Below are positions 30,414 through 43,006 of a stretch of 64,000 bases of DNA, in pieces. The notes beneath the pieces were generated by a model, which worked only from the letters and a program-made list of their open reading frames with translations, made no database searches and was not told the origin of the DNA. This DNA is from Parasponia andersonii (lineage: Eukaryota > Streptophyta > Magnoliopsida > Rosales > Cannabaceae), in assembly GCA_002914805.1 (NCBI GenBank), contig JXTB01000148.1, positions 567,770-631,769 of the forward strand, read 5' to 3'. The position numbers and the translations under genes were made by a program. Numbering within the stretch: position 1 is the stretch's first letter; each line of letters begins with the position of its first letter.

Positions 30414-30492
30414 GGGCACCAATCCCGTGGGTATTTTTTTTTATCTAATGGTGATCCAACGGTTAAAAAAAATACATATTGAATTGGCAACC
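30414..30492. mobile_element. MITE copy C (short)
   Basis: It begins GGGCACCAATCCCGTGGGTA and ends TTGAATTGGCAACC before an (AT)n run. The middle keeps only the ATCTAATGGTGATCCAACGG arm. It is an internally shortened member of the same family, 17 bp from copy B. Confidence 0.6.
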
Positions 30493-33400
30493 TATATATA
30501 TATATACATATAAATGTTTGAGCTGATCAATACTTCATTTCATAGGAACAGAAGACTAGGCGTGTTTGATCAAAGCATATAGATAAACTTATGAATAAAG
30601 TATCAGACAATAAAGTACTAGCGCAAAGTAATAAAAAAAAGAGTGTATTAAAATTATTGGTGTTGAAAGGAAAATCATGCAAGATAACATAAATTAAAGC
30701 TCTATATAAAGTAATGTGAGTGATGGGTGACTCGTTGGTGTTGGAGAAAAAGAAAAAAAACGGATTAGACTTTATTGGTTTCGAAATAGAAAAATAGATA
30801 ACCAGATTTTACTTTTTCTATTAATTGATTTCATCATTTTTTTCCCCCTTTCTGCCTTATTTTACCTGGATTTAGTTTTTAATGCAAAAAGCAGGTTAAA
30901 GCACATGCATCGTGTTACAGGAGATTAATGCTCAGTTATCTCAATAACCCTTTTTTTTTTTTTTTTTTTTCCTTTTAGCTAGAGTCAGTTAATATATAGC
31001 TTTGTACACATTCATCATCAGTGCAAGGAATAGTATATGCAACTATGCATTGGGATTTTTTTTTTCTTGCTAAGGAAAAAAAAGAAAAAAAGAGGCGACA
31101 ACTCATATTAGGCATTATATGTGAGCTTCCAATCTTAGTAATAGATAACCAGATTACCTTGGCCCCACTTTACTCCCACTCGGTAACTGTGCATTGGGCT
31201 TGACACAACTGATTGCAGCTTCATAAGGTGCCAATATTTCCATAGGCTCTGGGCTTGGGCTGGTTTTATGGGTTTGAGGCTTCTTCTGAGGAAAACTAGA
31301 AAGAAAAGATATTTAGAATTTTAGTACTGAGAAGGGAGGAGAGGAGAGATGGTACCCAAATGTGCTGCTAATATTAAAATATTGTGGCTTTGGAATTGGT
31401 CCTTCGTGATAAGAAGATATATGTTTTGTGGAAAATATATATATATATATATATATATGTGTGATAGTATTTTGTTCAAAGATGAACAATATGTATCGCC
31501 AAATGTATGTTTGGGGTCCTTCAAATGTAAGGAAATTCAGGCAAAGCATCACTTTCAAGTTTCAAGTGTCAAGAAGACCTAAAATGTCAAAATTTTGGGC
31601 ACAACGAAATCAATAATCATTAACTGCCATGTCTCTTTCATATTTGGTCTTATTTTAGGTTTCTATATTTTAGCTTTTCCCTTCCTAACCTCTTATAATC
31701 TAATTCATAAAGGATCACAACATATTGAGTATGTATATCAAATAATTTTGATATCATATATGACCAGGTATTGGTTTTACGGGACCATATAGTGTTAGTT
31801 AAGTTGAGAATCACTTGCTCATGATCAAAGGGTTTAGTCTTCTTTAATTTTAGTTTTAATTTTTTTAAAGTTAGTGGGGATCTGTATTTCTGCGTGTGTC
31901 TGTGTTCTTTTTTTTTTTGGGGGAGGGGGGGGGGGGTTTGGTGTTAGGTACTTATGGATTTCCTTTAGCATCTTATGGAATCCAAAACACCATCATTTGT
32001 CTTATTTTTGCATGATATGAAAAACATCACATTCAAGGGATTGTGTATCTGTGTTGTTACTTGCATGTAGAGGAATCGAATTTGGTACAATAATGTACTT
32101 ATTCTAGATGTTAAAGATGTTAAAACTTCAAACGTATCTCTAATTTTGGATTCTACAGAACTACAACAAAACGTTTGAAAATTATAGAGTATGTCTTGTG
32201 ATATGATAACTAAAAAGCAAGGTCTTTGACAAAAATATAAGAAAAAAAAGAGGAAAAAACTAACATAGGTCAAAGCCAATATATATAGGACTATATGCAT
32301 GGTTAGTGACTACCTAACATGCGTAGCTCCTCATATTCTTGCCAAATTTAGAAGTTTTGAACCTATATATGTATATAAATAGATTAATAATATGTGCTTT
32401 GTGATTGTGATTCCGATCATCTCACCAAAATGATTAACTTTTATTAAGTCCCCTGAACAAATTAACTTCTTTTTTGTATGTGTTTTGGTGCAACATGGTG
32501 TTCTATTAGCTCGTTTTAAAAACGAGGAATTAAAAAGAGTTGCCCTAATCCCAGGGAATGACAAAAGTCAAATTGTTTGAAAAAAATTAGCTGGGTAGGT
32601 CATGGTCGTCATAATGGATAATCATGACACAATAACTGAGTGGTTGAACTTTGATCTTATTGTATTTATTTTATTCAGGGGGAGTTCTTCCCTTACATTA
32701 CAACATGCTCGTCAGGTTGTAACTTCGACGTGTAAATTGTGTGTGGAACGTATGAAGTATATATGAATTTCAAGTGCTGCATTAATATTTTATAATATAA
32801 AACGATATAATATACGAGTTGCCCACATCCCAGTTTGTTTGAAAAACGAAGAAAACATCGACCTCATGATCCTTTATATTGTGACAGAAAATTTTTCTAA
32901 TTGTATTGCTTGAAGCAAACAAATAATAATGAAATATTTCCTCTCTTTTTTAATTTTAGAAAAAAATTTAAATGATATTTAGCAAATAAGAAATGCTAAT
33001 TAACTTAGTGTTCCATAATTGCTAAAAAATTGGTGATCACTCACTTGGGATCTTAATTTTTTAACATGTCCGATTCATATAATTATCTTGAATGGTTAAT
33101 GGTGATTACTTATTTTTTCGAATAGTGTTCATTCCCCCCCTCTAAATGCAGTTTGTCCGAACTCTGTATATTTCACATGAAAAATGAAAAAATGACAAAA
33201 AATGACCTTCTATTTCAAATTTTATTTAAGAAATATAGTAAAATTCCATTGAATTGTCTTGTAATTTGATTAATTTTGAAATCCAACCTTTTCATGCAAA
33301 TTGAATTAGAAAAATTTGTAACAAAAAACAAAATTACTCTTGGTGGATGAAAAATTTAGGTTTGTATATTATATTTTCACATTGTGTTTGGATGCATTGA

Positions 33401-33919
33401 AAAATATTTTATCACTTGTGAGGTCATTTGAAAAATTAAAATATTATTAAAAAATTAGTATAGATAATTCTTAAATTTATTTTAAATTTAAATCTACCTT
33501 CACCAAATATAATTTTGACATTCTCCATCAAATTTTCCCTAATTTTGATGATATAAAGAGGTCGAATTTTAAAAATAATCAAATTACAAGATTTTTTGTA
33601 ATAAAAAATAATTTTCCCATATATATTTCTTAAAACACAAAGAGTTTCATGAAAAAGAAAAAACAAAAATGAAATACCAAGTCAGTTTACGTCGTTTAAT
33701 TTTTCATGAGAAATCTAATTTATTGTAAGCTAACCCAATTTTTGTATGACCTTGATTGATAACCGTATCCATCTTTAATATTGTTTAAAATTCAAATCCG
33801 TCTTTAAACAACTAAACTTTGTGACTTTATACATAAATAAATTATTGCCTTACGCTTGTACTAGGAGAAAAAGATATTTGACGTATTATATATACATCTT
33901 TTTCGAATGAACGTGGTAT
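30493..33919. other. AT-rich spacer, no gene recognised
   Basis: It contains an (AT)n run at about 31434-31458 and a T/G homopolymer block at 31909-31936 with 12 G in a row. No conserved coding exon, RNA gene or transposon border is recognised. Confidence 0.5.
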
Positions 33920-33924
33920 GTATC

Positions 33925-34089
33925 TGTAACAGTCCAAGAATCCCGCTAGCAGATATTGTCCGCTTTGCCACTTGGGCCGAACCGCCCTCCGCAGCTCACG
34001 GTTTTTCAAAACGCGTCTGATAGGGAAAGGTATCCACACCCTTATAAAGAGTGCTTCGTTTCCCTTTCCAGCCGATGTGGGATTTCACA
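33925..34089. mobile_element. Solo LTR, small TRIM-like retroelement
   Basis: This is a 165-bp unit starting TGTAACAGTCC and ending GATTTCACA. It is flanked by a perfect 5-bp duplication GTATC at 33920-33924 and 34090-34094. TG..CA termini and a 5-bp duplication are the hallmarks of an LTR. No internal domain or second LTR is present, so it is a solo LTR left by recombination. Segments such as AAACGCGTCTGATAGGGA, CACACCCTTATAAAGAGTG and CCGATGTGGGATTTCACA resemble a short LTR repeat widespread in plants. The CCTTATAAAG segment may be its TATA box. Open frames crossing it are not genes. Confidence 0.8.
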
Positions 34090-34094
34090 GTATC

Positions 34095-36800
34095 GATCAT
34101 GTAGTGTAACCATCTTATCCATACATATAGAATAATGGCAGAAGGACCACAAAACCGACTTTTGGAGAATGAGTTGGTGATCAAGTTGAACAAGTGGACG
34201 GAAACTTATTTATGACCTTGATTTCCAAGTTGCAACTAATCCAATTTGGTTGACACTTTTTATAAGACCGAACAACTTTGTCAGAGAGACATGTAGCTAG
34301 ATCAAAATTAGCTTGAGACCTCTTCAATTATTTTTTTCTTTTGTTTTTGGGCCCTGTTCGGGATATGAATGAAATCTTATTGCCATGATTAGTTTTGTTA
34401 TGTTACTGTAGAACTTGATTGTCATATCATGATTCCACTAAAAAAAAATATGTAATTACATAAATATTTCGCACCTTTTGATGGAACTAACCTACAAAAC
34501 AAACGTCCTGTATGAAGCGAAAATTACATATTAATCTTAGTTGTCACTTTAATCTTGTAGTTAATAAAGAAAACGAAAAAAAAAAAATTCGAAATTTTTT
34601 ACTTTCTTGTAAAACTCTCCATTATGTTATCACAAATCACAATTCACAAACCTCCGTTGGAATTCTTTTATTTTCACCCTATCTGATCACCCGGGCTAAG
34701 TGGAGATTTTGTAAGAAAACTGAAAATCCGAGGTCTTTTTCCCCCTATAATTATTAATTATCCCCGCAAGATTATCTGTAGAGAGAAAAAAGAAAAAAAG
34801 AAATACACGTGAGGGAAAAAAAATAATATGTATTTGATTTATTTGCCAAAAGTAAGAGTTCCAGATTAAATTCTTTCCTGTCATTCTACTATGCTGCCTA
34901 TAGCCAGCTAGCTAGTATTAGTATATATAATATCTCTTGTCATTAATGAACAAGTGAAATGATCTGTATAGGGACTAAAAATATTACATCTATATAGACA
35001 TAATGATAATAACAGTAAGTCTAGCTAGTTACTCTGATATTGTTGATCCAAACCCACTTTTTTGGGTGGTCCTAAAAGTTGCCAAGGAAGAATTTTTTGA
35101 TCTATAATGTTATTCTGGTAACCATTCTATTGTGCCGGCGGGCTATATAACTACTAGATAAATAACTTTTTGGTCAATATTTCCACGTCTTCGAACTTAT
35201 CTTGATCCTATTTGATAAAACTCTTACTTGGAACTGATATATATATATATATATATATATATTTACAGTTATATGTAGCGATATGTAACAGCCAGTATTT
35301 ATTGTTTTACAGGGCCAAAAATATTGAATGCTACTTCTTGTCATGGGGTATTCCACTCATGCACGCACATATATAACGATCACTCTCAAACTTAAAATTG
35401 AAAGTAATTTGGTTCTGATATGGAGATTCCAACCACATTTCTTCCTTTTGAAATGGACCATTTAATCATCATATTTAAATCTTAAACGAAAGAAATAACA
35501 CATCAAAATATTAATTACGCAGTTTCAAATTTGACTGAAGTATTGTTAACTTATTAATTAGTTGGATATGAATTGAGATGGAAATCAGTAATTTGATTAA
35601 TAGAATACTATGAAAAAGCTAATACTGTTAGACAGACGCGTTTGATGAGCTTTGCGTCGAGTTATATTGACACATGCGTGTTAGTAATAATAGTCTTATA
35701 TATAAATGCAGTTTTGGGGTTGCAACTATATCTAGAAGTGTAGAAACAAGAAACTTCCAACAAGAATTTCATTTTCTAGATCAATTTAACGATTATGATG
35801 GTTTCAAAACCTCTTCAGTTTTCTATATAAAGCCTTTTGGCATCAATTAGACTCTGAAATATATTTACCCAAGCTAAACGTGCGGTTTTTTTTTTCCCCG
35901 GCTATACATGCATGTGGAAAATATGTAAGACAATTATCCCACTAAAACTCATAACAAAAACACGTAGTCTCTGGATCTTTCTATGCAGTCAATTTCGGGA
36001 ATCAATTTAGCCCACAAAATGGTGTTTTACAAATTCAAGTTAATGGAATTTATAAACTATAGTGCTCCAAAATTTCTGGACGTAATCGGTTCCTGTACGT
36101 CTCTAAGCTAATAGGCTCTTGTTTGATATTGTCTTAAGTTTGTTTTTTTTTTTTTCAAAATTTTCATGATTAATTTCCTTTTGCCGAATTAATCATTTGG
36201 TGACTATTTGCCTGTAATGCTTCTAATTCTTTAAACTCTAGGTGATCAGGTACTGAGTGGTGGTCCTAATAGTACGAAAAGATGGTCCTAAAACGCAGAT
36301 TGGCTGAGGACTTTTTCCTAGTCGAGTTGAAAGTTAAGCTATAGTTTTGCAATGGGCGCCCTTAGGAGTGCCGTACGGACATAAACAAGCTTGATCTTGT
36401 CGACTTTTCGTATATTTGATGGGTTCTATGTTATTATTAGCCCAGACCTAACCAATGTGCACACTTTAATGAATCATTATTACGATCTTTGACCAAGCTA
36501 GATTATGGTTATCATGAAGAATAGAATAAAAAGCATGCGAGTACCAATAATCACGTAAATTTCAATAAAATTTCCCAGCTGATAATTAGAAGATTAATAT
36601 GGTTTAATCTGATGTACATCATCAGCTTATATATATATATATATGAAATGTTTAATTCGTTCAATCCATTATATTTTGTGAAAGTATTACTCAATGTCTG
36701 AAAAATAATATTACTTATTAAACCTTTTAAACGAGCATGCATGTGACCGCCCATATTTATCTACTTAGAGTTGCATCAAAATAGTAGAAAACATTGTTTG

Positions 36801-36846
<46 letters not shown>

Positions 36847-37890
36847 TATTTAAAATGCCTACGATTCATATGATCACATAGTTAATATGTGCATCAATCG
36901 TTACTGATAATACATACTCGTATATGCAAGGGTCAATTGGTAAAAAAATCTCTTTTCAAACGCGTATTTATAAAAAAAGTTTATAGTTTTAATTTATTTA
37001 TAAAATAATATTTCTCGATAATATTTGATTAAACTCAATTACGCTCGACACCACGATATAAAAAGACTATTTCGTAAAGAATATACTTGGCTTATTTCAA
37101 AATTCACTTTCAAAATATTAGTGCTCCAAATTTTTCTACATTATGTAATATTACAAGGAGTTTGAACTTCAGTATTGCTAACACTGTGACACGTGAGTGT
37201 TGCATAACGTCGTCATTTATTTTTATTTTACAATTACTTAAGTAGAGAATCTTACTGTACTTTGCTATGCCTTAGTGCCTTATAGTTACATGTCGATAAC
37301 CCACGTTTCCAAATTAGCAAATTGACCAAGATTTCAATTATCTTAATTAATTTACCGATAATATTAAAGAAATTCGTTCAAGTTCATTATTTATTTCGCG
37401 GAAATATATGGTATATATGAATATGGAACAATACTAGTTTTGTTAAAAGAAGTAACTTAATTATAATGGTCTTCGATTCTTTTTGGAGCTACAACAAATA
37501 ATATTTTATTACACATGCGCGATGACGAGAGTCGTTCAATGCAAGTAGAAAAGCACTTGTCTTGACTTTGAAAAGTACAAATGTAGCATATGACTACGTC
37601 ATACATACGTGGATGACTTGCTAAATTAGCAAAACCTAACCAATCATGATCTTCATCTTCTTCATGCATAAGAAGTTTCTTAATTAAACTTATTACTCCA
37701 TTATTATTTTTTATGGTATAATAATAAGTAATATTAAGGTCTTCAAGATTAAGTCCTCAGACTTCACACGCAAAAACTCCACATATTTGTATATTTCTCT
37801 CTGACAGTAACCGCTACTCGCCCATCTTTTTTCTCTTTTTTTTTTTTGGTGTTGAAAATGTCAAAGTCTTAAATTTTGTCTTAAATACTT
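34095..37890. other. AT-rich spacer with microsatellites
   Basis: (AT)n runs lie at about 35239-35262, 36632-36654 and 36806-36845. No gene or element border is recognised. Confidence 0.5.
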
Positions 37891-37891
37891 A

Positions 37892-37900
37892 TTTATAAAG
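37892..37900 (+). promoter_or_regulatory. Candidate TATA box of the MLO gene
   Basis: TTTATAAAG lies about 200 bp upstream of the MLO start codon. It is followed by a CT-rich leader (CATCTCTCTCTGC, CTCTCATTCTCTCC). Position and leader composition fit a plant core promoter, but the transcription start is not proven. Confidence 0.35.
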
Positions 37901-38098
37901 AGCACTAAAGCTCCTCTTTAAACGCATACACATTATACACTCATACTATATACACATAGTTACAAGCCATCTCTCTCTGCAATAAACTCTGTTGCATCTC
38001 CATTCTCTCATTCTCTCCACCATTATTTCTTCATACAAAATTTTCCAGAGACCCTTTGAATTGTTTTTATTTATATTTTCCATAGAAGATAAACTCTA

Positions 38099-39241
38099 AT
38101 GGCTGAGTATGAACGTTCTTTGGAGGAAACTCCAACTTGGGCAGTAGCCGTAGTTTGCTTTGTACTGGTTGTAATATCGATCATCATTGAACATGTCATT
38201 CATCTCATAGGAGCGGTGAGTCCAAACACAACTCATATAGCCTCATATAATATGCTTGGTTTTTTTGAGATTTTAATTTCTGCAGTTAAGTTCATTAACA
38301 AAAAAAAAATGACCTTTTGCTACTTCTAAGATTTTACTCAAATTTACATTGTTTTTTTCTTCTTTCAAGTACTCTGTTTTATTTATTTAATTTTTTCAAA
38401 TATTTTGTTGGACTACCCTAAAATGTTTATTCATGATTTTTTCTTTTTTTCGGTCAGTGGTTAAAATCCAGACACAAGCGAGCTCTTTATGAAGCGCTTG
38501 AGAAGATTAAAGCAGGTATATACCATACTTTTTGTTCATTTTGATACCTTTTTTAAGACTTAGAATTAGCTTGTATTTTTAAAACATCTATCTGGGTTTT
38601 CATTACTTTTCTCTAATTTCAATTGGGTTTATTTTTTGTAGAGCTTATGCTATTGGGATTCATATCCTTGCTCCTAACAGTGCTACAAGGAGAAATTTCT
38701 GATATATGCATTCCAAAGAGTGTAGCTGAAACTTGGCATCCCTGCAAGAGCACAAAGAAGGGTGACTCAGACAAAGGTTCCGAAAACAAAGGTAGAAGGC
38801 TTCTCGAGTTTTCGGATTCCGAATTCGGTGTTCGGAGGAGTTTAGCCTCTAAAGGATATGATAAATGCTCAGAGAAGGCAAGAAAACCAGAACCCTTTTT
38901 TCCAAATGACATATTTTTTAGAGTAAAAGTATATATTATACTTTATGTTCCGACTTTTAATAATATATGGTTGTACTATAAATGAAGATCTTTGAACTGG
39001 GTAAAAGAGAATAGTATGTCATGAAAGATAATATGAAGCTTCCCTTTTGAATCTGTTTTTGTTGAAGTAATTGTGATTGGTTTGTGTTTTGTCTGTGGTG
39101 CAGGGTCAAGTTGCCTTGGTGTCCAAATATGGGATTCACCAGCTTCATATATTCATCTTTGTGCTGGCTCTTTCCCATGTTCTTTACTGCATCACCACTT
39201 TGGCTTTGGGAAGAACCAAAGTGAGTTAATTTATCACTCCA

Positions 39242-39276
<35 letters not shown>

Positions 39277-42000
39277 TATATATATCTCTCTCTCTCTTAC
39301 TCATGGTAATTGCTGGTTTGGATTTGCAGATGAGAAAATGGAAAGTTTGGGAGGATGAGACAAAGAGAATTGAGTACATGTACAACAATGGCGAGTATAT
39401 TCTCCCCTTGAGATGATTAAATGGGTCAACCAATCAGTCATTTATTTTGTTCACTTTTTTAACTGCGTGAACTACCTAATCGTAAATAAGTCTTATGACA
39501 ACATTTTCTTTTTCCCATTCTCTTCCGGGTTGTCAAAGACTGATTGGTTTATGCGGGTCCCACGGGTATAAGTTCGTTTGAAGTACTTTATAATGTAATC
39601 CATTGACGTTTTCCAGTGTCCAAAAAGGGTTAGGCTTCTGAATAGTGTCGTTGATTCCACATCATTATTACTTTTTTGTTAATTTATTTTTTCTTTGTTG
39701 AGTTTTCTTTTTAAAATTATAGGCACTTGCTTTTTAGTTTTTCTTCCACAGATAAAAAAGACTTAATAAGTGGTAACGATAATGCTCAATAAAAATGGTT
39801 TATTTTGCAGATCCCGAGAGATTTAGATTTACAAGGGACACATCATTTGGGAGAAGGCATTTGAACTTTTGGAGCCAGTCACCATTTTCCCTTTGGATTG
39901 TAAGTAATAATATTATTAGCATTATATGTTTTTATACCAATCTTATGGTTTCAGCATATTTGGACTGTATGTAAGAATTAAGTAATGCTAATTTTGGCAG
40001 TGTTTAAAATTAAAGGTCTTGTGCATATACTTACAACTTTTCTTTGTTGTTTCTCCAATCAGGTATGCTTTTTCAGGCAATTTTTCGGGTCAGTCACTAA
40101 GGTTGATTACCTGACACTGAGGCATGGCTTTATAATGGTATGTTGAACAGTTACATAGAAAATCAATTTGTATAATTATGGTCTGAAACTGGACTCAAAT
40201 TGCACATTTTTACCATTGGAGCTAAATTGCTATGTTATCATGTCAGGCACATTTGGCGCCAGAAAGTGAAACAAGATTTGATTTTCAGAATTACATTAGC
40301 AGATCACTTGAAGAGGATTTCGTAGTCGTTGTTGGAATCACGTTAGTGCTTTTTCTGCATTTAAACTCATTTGTTATGATTATATTTTTAAGAACATACA
40401 AATTTACTGGGCTGTACTTCATGTATGCAGTCCAATCATTTGGTTCTTTGCAGTGATATTCCTACTATCCAACACATACGGTAAGTTAGACACTTCTGAA
40501 TTAGGCCTCACAACTTAAAATGGAAACTCTTAGCATTTTACTGACTGAGAAATGTCTCTCTTTTGAACAGGAATTTACTCTTATCTATGGCTGCCATTTC
40601 TCCCTTTGATTGTAAGTAAAACACAATGAAGCAGTAAAACTTAAAGTACCATAGTTACTTATCCTAATTTTCTGAGATTACTAATCCAAAACCCGAGTTA
40701 TGATCACAAACAATGATCCGTCGGAAATTGCAGATAATCTTACTTGTGGGAGCTAAATTGCAAGTAATCATAACAAAGATGGGATTAAGGATTCAGGAGA
40801 GAGGGGATGTGGTGAAAGGTGCACCATTGGTTCAGCCAGGAGATGACCTCTTCTGGTTTGGACGGCCTAGATTCATGCTCTTTCTCATTCACTTTGTCCT
40901 CTTTCAGGTGCTTATAACTAGTCTCAGTAACACTACCAATCTTACCTATTCTATTTTTACTAATGCTAGCTACTTCTATGGTTTCTTCTTCAATTCCAGA
41001 ACGCATTTCAGCTAGCCTTCTTTGCATGGAGTACGGTAAGTTATTTGCCATTTGTTAAGCATTTGAAAATTAGTTCCCTCTATTTTTGTTTTCAAGGCAC
41101 TAAAATTATATAGCTAACTTCTTTGTCCATTCTTTATGTCCTCCAGTATGAATTTAGCATAAATAGTTGCTTCCACAATCGAATTGAAGATGTCATCATA
41201 AGAGTCTCAATGGGGTGAGTTATATGATACTAATATATTTATATGATATTTTATCGACTTCGATGTTTGAATACCTTATGATTTCATATCATACATGTTA
41301 AAGATTTCTTACTAATACACACAATTCTGTACTCTGGCTTCCCTCAGGGTCCTCATACAAGTTCTATGCAGTTATGTGACTTTGCCTCTATATGCTCTTG
41401 TTACACAGGTCAGTGACATGATCACTTTCTACTCATTGTGACATTATCTTTCTACTTGAACTTAGACAGAAATGTATTGATAATGCAGACCGATTTTCGA
41501 GCAAATCCCGGGTATTCTATCTTCTAAGCAACGTTCTAATCTACTTGATCTAATTATTACAGATGGGCTCTACTATGAAACCTACCATATTCAATGACAG
41601 AGTGGCAGCAGCACTAAAGAATTGGCACAAGTCAGCCAAAAAGAACAATAAACACAAAGGGCATTCGGAGGCAAACTCACCATTCTCAAGCAGGCCAGCA
41701 ACTCCAACCTATGGCATGTCCCCAGTTCACCTCCTGCAAAATTACCGAAGCACAGTCAACGGATACTACGGATCTCCAATGGCGTCTAATGTCGAAAACG
41801 ACTATTATGATCCTGATGAAGGCTCACCATCTCCTAACAATGGACCAGCAGCCAGTGAAACTCAAGGGAATAACTATGGACTTGACAATGATATAAGTCA
41901 TGAAGATAAAAGATCAAAGCAAGTTGTTGAGGAGCCAAGCTCCTCTCAACAGAATCATGAAATCAAGCTTACCTTATCTGACTTCACATTTGGCAAATGA
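38099..42000 (+). CDS. MLO: MLO seven-transmembrane protein, clade V type, 15 exons
   Basis: Predicted 571 residues. Exons: 38099-38215, 38458-38515, 38642-38877, 39104-39220, 39330-39390, 39811-39899, 40063-40137, 40247-40341, 40431-40480, 40571-40611, 40734-40907, 41000-41035, 41147-41214, 41348-41408 and 41563-42000. The summed length keeps frame throughout. The sequence follows the Arabidopsis MLO2/6/12 pattern: [17 protein letters not shown] (TM1), [14 protein letters not shown] (TM2), [19 protein letters not shown] (TM3), [53 protein letters not shown] and the last TM before TQMGS. A calmodulin-binding helix ([13 protein letters not shown]447) follows. The C terminus carries DFTF at 566-569, matching the D/E-F-S/T-F signature of clade V. 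In eudicots this clade includes proteins needed for powdery mildew entry; MLO proteins act at the plasma membrane in calcium-linked signalling. The introns after exons 3 and 5 use GC donors. Confidence 0.95.
39242..39297. repeat. Compound (CT)n-(AT)n-(CT)n microsatellite in MLO intron 4
   Basis: A CT run, then an AT run, then another CT run lie within the intron between exons 4 and 5, about 30 bp upstream of the acceptor. They contribute to the polypyrimidine stretch. Confidence 0.85.
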
Positions 42001-42224
42001 ATGAGCTTCAATTGGATTACAAGACTGTGTTACATAAGCTTTTCATTTGGTGTAGATTTTTTTTCCCCCCCACAAAAGAAGATATGTATAAGCCTGAACG
42101 TGGCAGCAATTGTAGTACTGTGAGGATGATTTCCAATACCTTATGTATTGATAGGTTGTACTTATGATCTTCATTCTTTAGGCATGATGTAATCATAAAC
42201 CATCTCAGTTTTACAGTTTTGTCG
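42001..42224 (+). other. Likely MLO 3' UTR
   Basis: This stretch follows the MLO stop directly and is bounded by the Ty3/gypsy fragment. No firm polyadenylation site could be chosen. Confidence 0.4.
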
Positions 42225-43006
42225 CTGCTACAAGTTCCAGATCATGGGTGGGATAGTTCCTTTCATATGGCTTCAACTAATGAGAAACATAAGCCACAAC
42301 TCGACCATTCTGCATCAAGACACATCCCAAACCTGTCTTTAAAGCATCGGTATACACCACATAAGGCTTGTTACTGTCAGGAACAGTAAGAATAGGTGCA
42401 ATGGTCAAACTCTGCTTCAATCTGACAAAAACTTCTTCACTTTCATGATTCCAAACAAACTTGACTTCCTTCCTGGTCAACCTCATCAAAGGCAAAGCTA
42501 TTCTCGAGAAATCTTGCACAAAACGACGGTAGTAGCCTGCCAATCCAAGGAAACTACGTACCTCTGTCACATTTCTCGGTCTTTCCCACTCTAGAATAGC
42601 TTCAATCTTAGCGGGATCGACTGAAATACCTCTGTGAGAATTCTTCTCCAAGATCGATTTGAGATCCGGTTATCATCAGTTAAAGATAAGGGAGGATGAT
42701 ATACCGAAGACATCATTCAGAACCCGATTTGGTCACTTTGAGTTTCTGGTGATGCTATTTGGTTTAACGAATGCACCCGCAGCCTTTATGGATCTTATGA
42801 ATCGGATTTTCAGGCCCTTTTTGGATCGTTTTGCGGTTGTATTCATTGACAATCTCCTGGTGTATTCCAAGACTCGAGAAGAATATGCCGAACATCTGGG
42901 GATAGTACTCAAGACCTTGAGAGATCATCAGTTGTATGCTAAGAAATCGAAGTGTGACTTTTGGATGTCAGAAGTGAAGTTCTTAGGCCATGTGATTCCT
43001 TTTTGA
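42225..43006. mobile_element. Rearranged Ty3/gypsy pol fragment, broken
   Basis: Two pieces of reverse transcriptase/RNase H sequence lie head to head. About 42225-42651 reads on the minus strand and about 42641-43006 on the plus strand. They match the same family as the element at 5510-13811 (for example [18 protein letters not shown] and [19 protein letters not shown]). No LTR is found nearby. It is a scrap, inverted upon itself after or during insertion, about 225 bp behind the MLO stop codon. Confidence 0.85.

Noticed and set aside
33842-34193. Minus-strand open frames
   Set aside because: They cross the borders of the solo LTR and match no protein.
38878-38922. Extending MLO exon 3 to the GT donor at 38923 as the main form
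   Set aside because: It would insert 15 residues into a conserved MLO segment. It is kept only as a possible minor isoform.
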